From positions 1 to 64,000 of the forward strand of contig JAEZYD010000047.1 of assembly GCA_023419375.1 (NCBI GenBank): DNA of 64,000 nucleotides, in the 5' to 3' direction. Position 1 is the stretch's first letter, and each line of letters starts with the position of its first letter. The notes beneath the pieces were generated by a model. It searched no databases, had not been told where the DNA came from, and saw only the letters and a list, made by a program, of their open reading frames with translations. The position numbers and the translations under genes were made by a program. Below, piece after piece: positions 1-8,677 of this stretch. The stretch is from Pseudomonadota bacterium (GTDB taxonomy: Bacteria > Desulfobacterota > Desulfovibrionia > Desulfovibrionales > Desulfovibrionaceae).

Positions 1-99
1 GTCGAGTACGTCCTGCTGACGGTCCTCGGCATCGTCGTGGCCGGCCTCATCGCCGTCGCCGTGACGGCCGTCGTCAACGGCCAGATCGCGCTGTTCTGA
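1..99 (+). CDS. 3' end of a pilin-like membrane peptide, probably foreign to this genome
   Basis: An open frame runs from the first base to TGA at 97-99 and encodes 32 residues starting VEYVLLTVLGIVVAGLIAVA. The E-Y followed by a long hydrophobic helix resembles the N-terminal segment of Flp/TadE-type pilins of high-GC Gram-positive bacteria. Every codon but none of its neighbours' ends in G or C, unlike the mixed usage of the phage genes downstream. It is cut by the window edge. I see no link to the prophage; a foreign or chimeric edge is the simplest reading. Confidence 0.35.
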   Translation, partial: VEYVLLTVLGIVVAGLIAVAVTAVVNGQIALF

Positions 100-102
100 G
101 CG

Positions 103-204
103 ATGGCCATCACGCGCAGGGGGCGGGGGGGCCCCCGGGGGGCCGCCCCCGCATCCACCCCGCCAGACGATGCAGCCTTTACGGAGTTTCTCAATGCGTT
201 CTAG
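103..204 (+). other. Junction ORF: foreign start fused to the C-terminus of an upstream phage gene
   Basis: The frame opens with ATG at 103 (MAITRRGRGG), passes through a G/C-run palindrome, and ends PDDAAFTEFLNAF with TAG at 202-204. The last part overlaps the lipoprotein start at 194 as ATGCGTTCTAG, the stop/start overlap typical of phage late operons. It is therefore probably the true C-terminus of the preceding phage gene, joined to unrelated sequence near 119-150. The product as written is unlikely to be real. Confidence 0.35.
119..150. repeat. G/C-run palindrome at the putative junction
   Basis: GGGGGCGG (119-126) is answered by CCGCCCCC (143-150), with internal runs of G, C and G. No T tract follows, so it is not a convincing terminator. 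Homopolymer palindromes like this are common at assembly or amplification breakpoints, and composition changes sharply here. Confidence 0.5.
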
Positions 205-496
205 CCGCCTTGTAATCCTGCTGGCTGCCCTGGTGTTTCTGCCGGGCTGTGCCAGGCAGATTTTCCCATGCACACCCGATGTGCAGCGCGTCAGTATTGT
301 GGAGCGCCCAGCGCGGCCCAATTGGCCTTTGTTTGCCAATGGCGACTTGCTCTGTCTGTCCGTGGATGCGCGTACCCGTATGGCGCAGCGTCACGCAATG
401 ACCGTCTGGTACATCAAGCAGCTTGAATCTTTGGCTGATGCCTATGAGGCGCAGATCTCCCAGGAGGCGGCTCATGCCGGAACTGCTGCAAAGTGA
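194..496 (+). CDS. Small phage lipoprotein, possible outer-membrane spanin (Rz1-like)
   Basis: This is a 100-residue protein with a signal peptide (MRSSRLVILLAALVFLPGC) and lipobox LPGC, so Cys19 should be lipidated. The mature part is short, with three further cysteines and a helical C-terminus. I chose ATG 194 because GGAG lies nine bases upstream and the start overlaps the preceding stop. Lipoproteins at this spot, just before Mu gp25-like genes, are often o-spanins acting in lysis, but no family was recognised from sequence. The C-terminus overlaps the next gene. Confidence 0.6.
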   Translation: MRSSRLVILLAALVFLPGCARQIFPCTPDVQRVSIVERPARPNWPLFANGDLLCLSVDARTRMAQRHAMTVWYIKQLESLADAYEAQISQEAAHAGTAAK

Positions 497-824
497 ACGG
501 TTTCTGTTTTGGGCAGTTTCCGGTGGTCTGGCCTTGACGGGTGGTCTGCTGTGGTTCGCCATCCGCAAATTTTTCTTCACACAAGACGATGGGGCCAGGG
601 TCATACAGCGCGTGAGCGCCGTGGAAGCCCGACTGGACAAGCATGAAACCAGACTGGATGCCATGCCCACGGTCGAAGCCGTTAATCGCCTTGAATCTCA
701 AATTGGCGAGGTGCGCGGCGACCTGCGCGCCCAGGGCGCAACTCTTGATGGCTTGCGCCAGCAAACCCAGGGCATCAACCGGGGGCTTGAAATGCTGAAC
801 CGCCATTTACTGGAGAAGGGCTAG
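474..824 (+). CDS. Mu gp25-like protein (DUF2730 type)
   Basis: This 116-residue protein has one N-terminal membrane helix (about residues 9-28, FWAVSGGLALTGGLLWFAI) followed by a long charged heptad region (about 40-110) that looks like coiled coil. That layout and its position, directly before gp26- and gp27-like genes, match Mu gp25/DUF2730 proteins, whose role is unknown. AGGAGG at about 461 fixes ATG 474, so the gene overlaps the lipoprotein gene by 23 bases in another frame. Confidence 0.75.
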   Translation: MPELLQSERFLFWAVSGGLALTGGLLWFAIRKFFFTQDDGARVIQRVSAVEARLDKHETRLDAMPTVEAVNRLESQIGEVRGDLRAQGATLDGLRQQTQGINRGLEMLNRHLLEKG

Positions 825-1162
825 TGAATTACCGCGATGTGCTTATTGCCGACCGCCGCCTGTGTGTTCTGCGCACCCTGGCATCCGCTCCAGAGCGCCG
901 CGCCAACCATGCCACCCTGTGCGACCTGTTGGCCGTACTTGGGCATAGCGTGAGTAATGAAGCCATGCTGACAGATCTGGCGTGGCTTGAAGAAATGGGC
1001 CTTGTGGCCTGTGAAGTGCTTGCGCCTGGCGCGCGTGGATGCACGGTGCCCACCTTGACGCAGCGCGGGTATGACGTGGCCCTGGGCCGCGCTCAATGCC
1101 CCGGTGTGCGCCGTCCTCTGCCCGGCGACATGCCGGATCCGGAGGGCACATGGCTGGGGTAA
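824..1162 (+). CDS. Mu gp26-like small winged-helix protein
   Basis: A 112-residue protein starting at GTG 824, which overlaps the previous TAG (TAGTG). The middle region (TDLAWLEEMGLVACEVLA...PTLTQRGYDVALGR) reads like a winged-helix fold: a recognition helix, a beta wing and a terminal helix. Such proteins occupy the gp26 slot in Mu-like late operons and are often annotated as ArsR-like. The DNA-binding role is inferred from fold only. Confidence 0.65.
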   Translation: MNYRDVLIADRRLCVLRTLASAPERRANHATLCDLLAVLGHSVSNEAMLTDLAWLEEMGLVACEVLAPGARGCTVPTLTQRGYDVALGRAQCPGVRRPLPGDMPDPEGTWLG

Positions 1163-1701
1163 GCAAGGTGCGGCGTCTGCCCGCAGAACTGCGCGATCTT
1201 GTGCATGAACTGCTGGATAAAGGCACCACGGTGGATGACGTTACCGCCGCACTGCAAGAGTTGGGAGCGGATGTTTCGCGCTCCGGCGTGGGTCGGTATC
1301 GCAAACAGTGGCAGGAAGCCATGCAGGAACTGGCAGAAGTCCGCGAGTTCAGCCGTATGGCAGTGCGTGACCTGGACAAACAGCCGGAAAGCCATCTCAC
1401 CCGACTTAATGCCCACTACCTTGAAACCGCTCTTTTTCGCGCACAGATGGCCCTCCGCGCACAGTTTGAAAAGGATCCTGAAAGCGCCATCAAACTCATA
1501 ACCAAGGCGTCAATGGCCCAGATGCTTCTGGCCCGCGCCCAGCGCGACAATGCCGAAACCACCATCAAGGCGGACGGCTACGCCGAAGAAAAGCAGGAAA
1601 CACAGGAACAGGAAAGTGGCGACAGAACCATTCAGGTCACGTTTGTGCCCGTTCCGACTGCGCCCGATACGCCTAAAACGCCTGACAATAAGGACGCCTG
1701 A
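1150..1701 (+). CDS. Mu gp27-like protein (DUF3486), likely small terminase-type function
   Basis: A 183-residue protein. The N-terminus (KVRRLPAELRDLVHELLDKG, then DVTAALQELGADVSRSGVGRY) is a helix-turn-helix typical of DUF3486. In Mu-like phages this gene precedes the large terminase and is thought to supply the small-terminase/DNA-recognition role. GGAGGG just before ATG 1150 fixes the start; the longer frame lacks a ribosome site. The C-terminal third is Glu/Gln-rich and probably disordered. The terminase gene starts two bases after its stop. Confidence 0.8.
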   Translation: MAGVSKVRRLPAELRDLVHELLDKGTTVDDVTAALQELGADVSRSGVGRYRKQWQEAMQELAEVREFSRMAVRDLDKQPESHLTRLNAHYLETALFRAQMALRAQFEKDPESAIKLITKASMAQMLLARAQRDNAETTIKADGYAEEKQETQEQESGDRTIQVTFVPVPTAPDTPKTPDNKDA

Positions 1702-1703
1702 TC

Positions 1704-3041
1704 ATGCCCGTCAGCCGGAATCGAAAAAACGCCCCACAGCGTCAAAAAAAGGCACTTGCGCCGCTTTATGCGGGTGAGAGTGTTTTGGCGCGTCCTGGGG
1801 TGTTTAGAAACGTTTCGGAACAGGTGTCTGTGTCGTCTCCCCTGTGCGTTATTGATGACGTGCAGATTCCCCAGGCCTTTGCCGAGCTTTTCCTGCCCCA
1901 GCGCTACAAAGTCTTTTACGGCGGGCGCGGTGGCGGTAAGAGCTGGTCCTTTGCCGATGTGCTTATCACTGTGGCACTCAAGCGCCGCTTGCGGGTGCTT
2001 TGCGCCCGCGAATTACAGGTCAGTATCAAGGACAGCGTACACAAGCTCTTGAGCGACCGCATAGAGGCCCGTGGGCTTTCCAGCATGTTCACGATCACAG
2101 ATACGTCAATCCGCAGCGTGATGGGTTCTGAATTTGTTTTTCGTGGCCTGCGGCATAACGCTACGGAAATAAAAAGTTTTGAAGGCGTTGATATTTGTTG
2201 GGTGGAAGAGGCCCAAAAGGTCAGCCAGGACAGTTGGGACGTGCTGCTGCCAACAATCCGCAAAGAAGGGGCGGAGGTGTGGGCATCGTTCAACCCGTCC
2301 AGCCCCAACGATCCCGTATGGCAGATATTTGTTGAGAACACGCCGGAAAACGCCATTGTTCGCAAGGTCAACTGGTACGACAACCCGTTCTTCACCTCCA
2401 CCCTGGACGCAGAGCGGCGGCGCTGCCTTGCCACCGATCCGGACAAGTACGCCTGGATATGGGATGGCGAACCCCGCGTTATCTCCAAGGCGCAAATTTT
2501 CAATGGTCGCTGGAAGTCGGAACTGTTCGACATTCCCACATCTGGCGTGCGCTGGTTCACCGGGGCTGACTGGGGCTTTGGTTCTGACCCCAACACGCTG
2601 GTACGGGCCTATATTCACAAGATCCCCAATGGGGAACGTGAAATCCGCGTCTGTCATGAGGTCTATGCCGAAGGGCTGGAAGTTGACGATCTGCCCACGC
2701 TCTACACTGGCATGCCCGAGGCCCGGCGCTGGCCTATCAACGCGGACAATTCGCGTCCTGAACTCATCAAGTATTTGCGGCGCAGGCGTTTTGCCATCCG
2801 GGCCGCCAAGAAGTGGCCGGGCAGTATTGAAGACGGCATTCGCTGGCTGCGCGACATAGGGCTGAATATCCATCCCACCTGCGTACACACCCTGCGAGAA
2901 GCCACCTTGTACAGCTACAAACAGGATCCGCTCACGGGTGAAATCCTCCCTGTCATCATGGACAAGAACAACCACTGCTTTGACGCGCTGCGCTACGCCT
3001 TTGACGGCCCCATACGTGGCAAGGGAGGGCTTGCCGCATGA
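1704..3041 (+). CDS. terL: Phage terminase large subunit (PBSX/Terminase_3 type)
   Basis: This is the 445-residue packaging motor ATPase and nuclease. Walker A GGRGGGKS is at residues 73-80 and Walker B DICWVEEA at about 163-170. The RNase H-like nuclease half has acidic residues in GADWGFG (Asp289), ADNSRPE (Asp348) and NHCFDALRYAF (Asp427). The motif set is that of PBSX-type terminases, not the Mu gp28 type expected after a gp25-27 block, which marks the phage as mosaic. The gene overlaps the portal start by four bases (ATGA). Confidence 0.92.
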   Translation: MPVSRNRKNAPQRQKKALAPLYAGESVLARPGVFRNVSEQVSVSSPLCVIDDVQIPQAFAELFLPQRYKVFYGGRGGGKSWSFADVLITVALKRRLRVLCARELQVSIKDSVHKLLSDRIEARGLSSMFTITDTSIRSVMGSEFVFRGLRHNATEIKSFEGVDICWVEEAQKVSQDSWDVLLPTIRKEGAEVWASFNPSSPNDPVWQIFVENTPENAIVRKVNWYDNPFFTSTLDAERRRCLATDPDKYAWIWDGEPRVISKAQIFNGRWKSELFDIPTSGVRWFTGADWGFGSDPNTLVRAYIHKIPNGEREIRVCHEVYAEGLEVDDLPTLYTGMPEARRWPINADNSRPELIKYLRRRRFAIRAAKKWPGSIEDGIRWLRDIGLNIHPTCVHTLREATLYSYKQDPLTGEILPVIMDKNNHCFDALRYAFDGPIRGKGGLAA

Positions 3042-4528
3042 AATCCCTGCTGATTACTCCGGACCGCCGCGCCTTGAAATTCACGGCCAACCCCACAGAC
3101 CAGACCCCGCGCCTTGGTGCCAGCGGGCTGGCCAACACGCCTCTTAATGCTGCGGATTGTGCCGAACGGTATGCACTGCCCGCCGTCATGGATGTTTCCA
3201 GACCCAAGAGCGGTCTGGTGGATGCTGGGGGCATGGCGCTGGATTCCGTGGGAGCGCCGTGCGCTGATGTAATGCAGTTTCTTGCCGACACTGGCGGTAT
3301 GATTGGTGCGCCGTCTTTTATCGGCTACGCCTCTTGCGCCAACTTGAGCCAGGATCCGCTTATGCGGGCTGGTGTGGAAACACTGGCGGCAGATACCACC
3401 CGCCAGTGGATGGACGTTACCCACCCGGACATGGTCAAGGCAAAGTCGGTAAAAACCGTAATGGACCGGATGGGGCTGCGCCATGTTTTTAGACGCGCGG
3501 CGTCTGATACGGGATATTTCGGTGTTGCGCGCGTGTTTATCGACACGGGAGAACGCGACCAGGCCGCCTTGCGCGAGCCGCTGCGTCTTACACCCGACAG
3601 TGTGCTTCAGGACGGCAATCTGTCTTTTATCCACATTGACCCTTCGCTCATGTTCCCCGGGCAGTATAATGCGTCTGATCCGCTCTCTCCCTGGTTCTAC
3701 CGCCCGCGCACATGGTTTGCTCTTGGGCGTGAAATTCATTCCAGCCGTTTTCTGCATTTTGTGCAGCACCCTGTCCCCCTGCTGCTCAAGCCCGCATACA
3801 ATTTCGGCGGCATACCCTCTGTGCAGATGGCCCTGGATTATCTGGTCCACTTTGCAGGTACGCGCGAAAGCGCGGCCCGCCTGCTCAAGAAGTTCAGCCT
3901 CACCGTATTCAAAACCAACATGCAGAGCGTGTTGTACGGTGGCGGTGATGATGATGTGCGCCGCCGTGTCGAATACTTTGCCAAGAATAGAGACAATGAC
4001 GGCGTGGAGCTGGTGGATATGGAGGAAGAAGAAATCCTCCAGATCAATACGCCGCTGTCCGGTGTGGTGGACATTGTGCGCCAGGCGCTGGAAATGCTGG
4101 CTGCTGTGTGGCGCATGCCTGTCACCAAATATCTGGGCGTAAGTCCCGGCGGTATGAACGCCACAGGCGAATCAGATTTGCAGAATTGGTATGACCATGC
4201 CTCGGGGCAGCAGGCCAGCATGTTTGATGAGCCTATGAACACGGCTCTTGCCTTGGCGCAGTTGCACACATTCGGCGCTATTGACCCCGACTGCGGCTTT
4301 ACCTGGGCGGCGCTCAAAAAGCCCAGTGATACCGAACTTGCAATCATCAATAAAACCAAGGCCGATACAGATGCCGTTTTGCAGCAGTGCGGGGCCATAT
4401 CCGCCGAAGAAATCCGAGGTCGGTTAAGCAATGATCCGCAGTCGGAATATACCGGGCTTAATGTTGACGAGCTGCCGCAGGCCCCGGGTGGCGAGTTGCC
4501 AGATGATGTTGACGGGGGATTGCTATGA
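3038..4528 (+). CDS. Phage portal protein, DUF1073 type
   Basis: A 496-residue protein forming the dodecameric portal through which DNA enters the capsid. Recognisable DUF1073 features include a segment around WFYRPRTWFALGREIHSSRF, then LKPAYNFGGIPSVQMALDYL, and MPVTKYLGVSPGGMNATGES near residue 360. Length is normal for the family. It lies between the terminase and the Mu F-like gene and overlaps both by four bases, implying translational coupling. Confidence 0.85.
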   Translation: MKSLLITPDRRALKFTANPTDQTPRLGASGLANTPLNAADCAERYALPAVMDVSRPKSGLVDAGGMALDSVGAPCADVMQFLADTGGMIGAPSFIGYASCANLSQDPLMRAGVETLAADTTRQWMDVTHPDMVKAKSVKTVMDRMGLRHVFRRAASDTGYFGVARVFIDTGERDQAALREPLRLTPDSVLQDGNLSFIHIDPSLMFPGQYNASDPLSPWFYRPRTWFALGREIHSSRFLHFVQHPVPLLLKPAYNFGGIPSVQMALDYLVHFAGTRESAARLLKKFSLTVFKTNMQSVLYGGGDDDVRRRVEYFAKNRDNDGVELVDMEEEEILQINTPLSGVVDIVRQALEMLAAVWRMPVTKYLGVSPGGMNATGESDLQNWYDHASGQQASMFDEPMNTALALAQLHTFGAIDPDCGFTWAALKKPSDTELAIINKTKADTDAVLQQCGAISAEEIRGRLSNDPQSEYTGLNVDELPQAPGGELPDDVDGGLL

Positions 4529-5430
4529 ACACCAGCCGTCCCCTGACCCCGCGCAATACGAGACCGGGCAAACCCGCGCGCCCATCACAGGCTGTTCGCG
4601 CCGCATATGCCAAACGGTTGCAGACTCGCCTTGATGAAATGCGGGCCTCGCTGCTCTGGTGGTTGGCTGCGGAATATAAGCGGCAGCAGGAAAAAATCAT
4701 AGCTTATGACGCGCTGCCCTGGTGGCGTAAAGCTCTGCGAGTGATTGCCCTTGATGCCAGCCCGGCCAATGCAATGCTGACTGCGCTGCGTGTGCGGATG
4801 CGACAGTGGACACGCCATTTTGGTGATGCCGCATCAGATGACGCCAAGTGGTTCGCCAGCAGCACGTTGGGCCAAGCCAGCGCCGGAGTTGGCGCAGGCA
4901 TCAAGGGCGCTACGGGCATTAGCGTACGCTTTAAGACTTCGCGCGCCATGCAGAACACCATGTCCAGCATTGTGGCCGAAAACGCATCACTCATAAAAAG
5001 TCTTCCGCAACGGCTGGGGGTAGACCTCGAGGGACTGATCATGCGCTCCGTCCGCTCCGGCCGCGACCTTGGGCAGCTTACAGAGGATATCGGATCCCGC
5101 TTTGATGTCGCGCGCAACCGTGCGGCCTTTATCGCCGAAGATCAGAACAATAAAGCCACAGAAGCCCTTACCCGTCAGAGATATCAGGAACTGGGCATTA
5201 CCCGCGTAACGTGGGTGCACGTCAGTCGCAGCATACAGGCCCGGGAAACACACAAGGCGATGGATGGACGTCCTTTCCTTCTTTCCGAAGGACTCTATGA
5301 CCCGGCGGAGGGTCGAAAAATTCGCCCTGGTGAATTGCCGCGCTGCCGTTGCCAGTACGCCCCCTTGCTGCCCGCATTCGCCCAAAGCCAGTCGGATCTG
5401 GCCAAATATGAGGAGGCCGCCAATGCCTAG
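4525..5430 (+). CDS. Mu F-like / SPP1 gp7-like head morphogenesis protein
   Basis: A 301-residue protein. The C-terminal half holds the Mu F domain: an ARNRAAFIAEDQNNKATEAL helix, then a conserved His in ETHKAMDGR and the final Cys pair in PRCRCQYAPLLP. The family acts in early prohead assembly next to the portal and is packaged in few copies. The N-terminal half is helical and basic. The start overlaps the portal stop. Confidence 0.85.
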   Translation: MNTSRPLTPRNTRPGKPARPSQAVRAAYAKRLQTRLDEMRASLLWWLAAEYKRQQEKIIAYDALPWWRKALRVIALDASPANAMLTALRVRMRQWTRHFGDAASDDAKWFASSTLGQASAGVGAGIKGATGISVRFKTSRAMQNTMSSIVAENASLIKSLPQRLGVDLEGLIMRSVRSGRDLGQLTEDIGSRFDVARNRAAFIAEDQNNKATEALTRQRYQELGITRVTWVHVSRSIQARETHKAMDGRPFLLSEGLYDPAEGRKIRPGELPRCRCQYAPLLPAFAQSQSDLAKYEEAANA

Positions 5431-6775
5431 CCCCAGCATAGCCTTGGACGCGCAGAGCGCCCGCACAAAGGACGCCAATGGGTTCTTGCACGTTCAGGAC
5501 AACCCCGTCACCCGCGAACAGGTGGCCGTGTATTACGGTAATGAGATTCCGATGTGCGAAGCTTTGGGGCTTGACCCCAAAAAAGAATACCGCCTGTATC
5601 GCCCGGGTTCGGAACTGGCCAGAGCCGCGCCCACCATATGCCGTCTCCCGCTGGAACTTATGCACAACGAGACGGACGCGGAAAACCTGCCCAAGGCCCA
5701 AATTATCGGCTCGTTGGGCAGTGACCCGCGCTTTGATGGCGAATACCTGCGCATAAGCCTGTGTGTGCATGATGCCGATGCCATACGGCGCATTGAATCC
5801 GAGGAACTCAAGGAACTGTCGCTGGCCTACCAATATGATCTGGATATGACGCCAGGTCAGTGGCAGGGGCAGGAGTATGACGGCGTCATGCGCAACCTGC
5901 GCGGCAACCACCTTGCCCTGGTCGATGTGGGACGCGCTGGCCCAACTGTGGTCGTGCGCGACAATGCACCCAAACCTCAAACCACGGAGCCTCAAATGCC
6001 CCAGAAGAAAACCGTCCTCTTGCCCGCCGGGCTTGTAGGCCGTCTGTTGCGCCACCTGAAAGGTGGCCGCATGGCCAAGGATGCCGCCCCCGGTGAAATT
6101 GAATCCCAGGAAAAAGCCCTTACCGAAGAACTGGCCAAGCAAAAGGTGCTGGAGCTGGTTGAAAAGGCTGCCGACACCGACCCCGGTGACGATCCTGGCA
6201 AAGGCAGCGCCGACCCGCCCGCCAAGGATGAAGGCGATCCCACCCCCAAAGCGGAAGACAACGAGCAGCGCACACAGCTCATGGCCCTTTTGGCCGACCT
6301 GCCTGAAGAAAAACGGGCTGCCATCGCCGCCTTGCTGGAAAAACTTCTGCCTGCTGCGGCTTCTGACGAAGAACAGCCGCCCAAGGCCGCAGACAGCGAT
6401 CAGCCCGAGGGGGCGGAAAAGGCACAGGATGAAGGTGAACCCGCTGACCCGGCCAAAACGGCAGCGGATGCCGCCAACACCGCACTGGTCAGGATGCAGG
6501 CCATTATGGATGCCCAGCGCGACACCCGGCCCATACTGGGCGAAACCACGGTCAATGTGGCCCGCGACAGCGCCGAAGATCTCTATGGCATGGCCCTGCG
6601 CCGCATGGGCGTGGATACGTCCGGCATGCCCAAGAGCGCTATGCGCCACAGCTTCCTTGCGGCCATGAAAACCCGCAACCAGGGATGGGTCAGCCCGGTA
6701 CGTGCCAATGACGCCGCGCCGGAAGCTGCCAAGGGATGTTTTGCTCACCTCAACCGTCTGCGTAAGTCCCGTTAG
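5423..6775 (+). CDS. DUF2213 prohead protease/scaffold fusion
   Basis: A 450-residue protein. Residues 1-180 match the DUF2213 layout (VTREQVAVYYGNEIP, RPGSELARAAPT, a central ELKELSLAYQYD, and NHLALVDVGRAGP). The His-Leu-Ala and Ser residues suggest a herpes-type prohead protease fold. The rest is a long Glu/Pro/Ala-rich, helical region typical of an internal scaffold, ending in a short conserved tail. ATG 5423 is chosen because AGGAGG lies at 5411; the frame extends upstream without a ribosome site. Confidence 0.75.
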   Translation: MPSPSIALDAQSARTKDANGFLHVQDNPVTREQVAVYYGNEIPMCEALGLDPKKEYRLYRPGSELARAAPTICRLPLELMHNETDAENLPKAQIIGSLGSDPRFDGEYLRISLCVHDADAIRRIESEELKELSLAYQYDLDMTPGQWQGQEYDGVMRNLRGNHLALVDVGRAGPTVVVRDNAPKPQTTEPQMPQKKTVLLPAGLVGRLLRHLKGGRMAKDAAPGEIESQEKALTEELAKQKVLELVEKAADTDPGDDPGKGSADPPAKDEGDPTPKAEDNEQRTQLMALLADLPEEKRAAIAALLEKLLPAAASDEEQPPKAADSDQPEGAEKAQDEGEPADPAKTAADAANTALVRMQAIMDAQRDTRPILGETTVNVARDSAEDLYGMALRRMGVDTSGMPKSAMRHSFLAAMKTRNQGWVSPVRANDAAPEAAKGCFAHLNRLRKSR

Positions 6776-6789
6776 GGAAAGGAGCCATC

Positions 6790-7251
6790 ATGGCAACCCA
6801 AAAACAGGTGGGCGGTATCGCCCTGGGCGTGCCCGGCACGCTGTATGGCCATAACCCGGCCACATTCTATCTGCCTACGCCTCTTGCGGGTGCGGGCGGC
6901 GTAACCATTGGCAACTTTGTTTGGCCTGATGCTGAAGGCGCGATGGTCAACAAAGGCACAGGCACCCCTTCCGGTGTCGTTGTGCGTGTGCGCGTTCAGC
7001 CCCTGCCGTCCGATGAGGACGCCACCATGCTCATTCCTGCCGGGCATGCTGTCCCGGTACTTGTGCGGGGCCCCATCATTCTGGCATCTGCCTCGGCCGC
7101 AAGCATCGGTCAAAAGGTCTTTGCCAGCCTGACCACCGGATCCGTCAGTACAGCCGCTGCCGGGGCCACAGTGGAAGGCCACGTTGAAACCGAATTTACC
7201 GTCCGCACGTCTGCGGCGGCGGGTGCGCCTTTTGTGGCGTCCCGCGACTAG
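6790..7251 (+). CDS. Capsid decoration/cement protein (Gp24-like)
   Basis: A 153-residue, Gly/Ala/Val-rich, beta-predicted protein with no membrane segment. Gene order (scaffold, this gene, major capsid) and small all-beta character fit the structural cement proteins that cap capsid vertices or three-fold sites. GGAAAGGAG precedes the ATG. No catalytic motif is visible. The assignment is positional and compositional. Confidence 0.65.
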   Translation: MATQKQVGGIALGVPGTLYGHNPATFYLPTPLAGAGGVTIGNFVWPDAEGAMVNKGTGTPSGVVVRVRVQPLPSDEDATMLIPAGHAVPVLVRGPIILASASAASIGQKVFASLTTGSVSTAAAGATVEGHVETEFTVRTSAAAGAPFVASRD

Positions 7252-7261
7252 GAGATCTCTT

Positions 7262-8287
7262 ATGCCCATGACATTGCAGCAACTGCGTGATTTCGGCTTT
7301 ATCGTGGATGGGGCCACCAAAATCATGGACCCCAATAAAGCCTATGACGCTGCCCCTGTCACCGCGCCCAATGCCGGTGTTCCCACGGAATTTACCACCT
7401 TTTTCAACCCGCAGGTGGTCGAAATCCTGACCAGCCCCCGCCGCGCCAGGGCTATCTATCCTGAAGTCATCAAGGGGGATGCCACCACCAGCTCCGTCCG
7501 GTTCCCGCTGGCTGAAGCTGTGGGCCATACTGCCCCGTATGACGACTTCAGCAACGGAGGCAGCGCGGACGTCAACAATAACTGGGCCACGCGCGATACC
7601 TACCTTTTTCAGACCATCCGCCGCGTAGGCGATCTGGAAGAGGAAATGTCCGGCCTTGCCCGCGTGAGCCTCGGCACGGGCACACAGCGTTCCGCCGCCC
7701 TGGTCATTGATGTGGACGTCAACCGCTTCGCCCTTCAGGGCGTGGCTGGTCGCCGTATCTACGGCCTCATGAATGACCCCAGCCTCAATGCCAATATCAC
7801 GCCCAACAGCGTGACGCCCGAGGGCGGCGGCGCAGCCGTCACCGACTGGGAAAAGAAAACCTCGCGCCAGATATATGACGATGTGCGCAAGCTCTATGCT
7901 GCCCTGGTGAACCAGATGGGCGGCAACGACAACGTGACCTCCGATGGTGTTGATGACCGCCTGGTGCTGGTCTGCTCCCCTGGCGTGTACGCCATCATGG
8001 GCGCGGCCACGGACTTTAACGTGTCTGCTCTGGACATGATCAAAAAGTTCCTTCCCAAGCTGGAAATTGTCACCGTGCCGGAATTTTCCACGGCCAGCGG
8101 CGAACTGGTGCAGCTCATTCAGCCCGAATTTCAGGGCCAGGCTACTGCGGAAATCGGCGCAACCGAAAAATTCCACGCCTTCCCCGTGGTGCGCGGGCTT
8201 TCCAGCTATGCGCAGAAGTTCCGCGCCGGCACATGCGGCACCCTCATTTATCGCCCGGCAGCCATCGCCGGCATGATCGGCGTGTAG
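7262..8287 (+). CDS. Major capsid protein, DUF2184 type
   Basis: A 341-residue protein with an N-terminal arm, then an HK97-like core: QVVEILTSPRRARAIYPEV, a polar E-loop region, and VDVNRFALQGVAGRRIYGLM. It ends with the strongly hydrophobic strand TCGTLIYRPAAIAGMIGV. This agrees with the DUF2184 capsid family found with DUF1073 portals and DUF2213 proteins. AGGAG at 7250 supports ATG 7262 over an upstream in-frame ATG at 7184 that would lie inside the previous gene. Confidence 0.85.
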   Translation: MPMTLQQLRDFGFIVDGATKIMDPNKAYDAAPVTAPNAGVPTEFTTFFNPQVVEILTSPRRARAIYPEVIKGDATTSSVRFPLAEAVGHTAPYDDFSNGGSADVNNNWATRDTYLFQTIRRVGDLEEEMSGLARVSLGTGTQRSAALVIDVDVNRFALQGVAGRRIYGLMNDPSLNANITPNSVTPEGGGAAVTDWEKKTSRQIYDDVRKLYAALVNQMGGNDNVTSDGVDDRLVLVCSPGVYAIMGAATDFNVSALDMIKKFLPKLEIVTVPEFSTASGELVQLIQPEFQGQATAEIGATEKFHAFPVVRGLSSYAQKFRAGTCGTLIYRPAAIAGMIGV

Positions 8288-8296
8288 GAGATACTC

Positions 8297-8677
8297 ATGG
8301 CCAAGACTACCAATATTACTGCGACCATTGATGTGTATTGCAAGATGCCCCAGGGCGTCTGCTTTGACCTTAAGTGCGGGCGCGTCATGCTCAAGGGCAA
8401 AGCCCTTTCCTCACTGGTTGACCCCAATGGCAATCCGGCCCCTGGCACCGCCTACGGCGTGACCACCCTCACTGCCGAACAGTGGGAAGAAATAAAGGCC
8501 TGCTATGGGCATATGTCTATGTTTGCTGAAGACTCTCCCGTCATCTTTGCTGCTCCCTCCAAGAAGGGTGACGCCCAGGCGAACGAACAGGCCAATGTCA
8601 AAACGGGCTTTGAACAGGTGCAGGTTGACGGGGCCAACGCCGACAAGAACCTGAACACAACGCCGGATAAATCGTAA
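8297..8677 (+). CDS. Small phage head protein of unknown function
   Basis: A 126-residue protein. The N-terminal ~90 residues look folded (TATIDVYCKMPQGVCFDL, then YGVTTLTAEQWEEIKACYGH) and the tail is Gln/Asn/Asp-rich and probably disordered. Three cysteines are present but no metal motif. Position after the major capsid gene suggests a head-closure or minor capsid role. GGAG precedes the ATG. The stop overlaps the next start (TAATG). Confidence 0.6.
   Translation: MAKTTNITATIDVYCKMPQGVCFDLKCGRVMLKGKALSSLVDPNGNPAPGTAYGVTTLTAEQWEEIKACYGHMSMFAEDSPVIFAAPSKKGDAQANEQANVKTGFEQVQVDGANADKNLNTTPDKS

Noticed and set aside
5222..6748. A 508-codon minus-strand ORF in the prophage
   Set aside because: Opposite the DUF2213 gene; phage late genes here are all on the plus strand.
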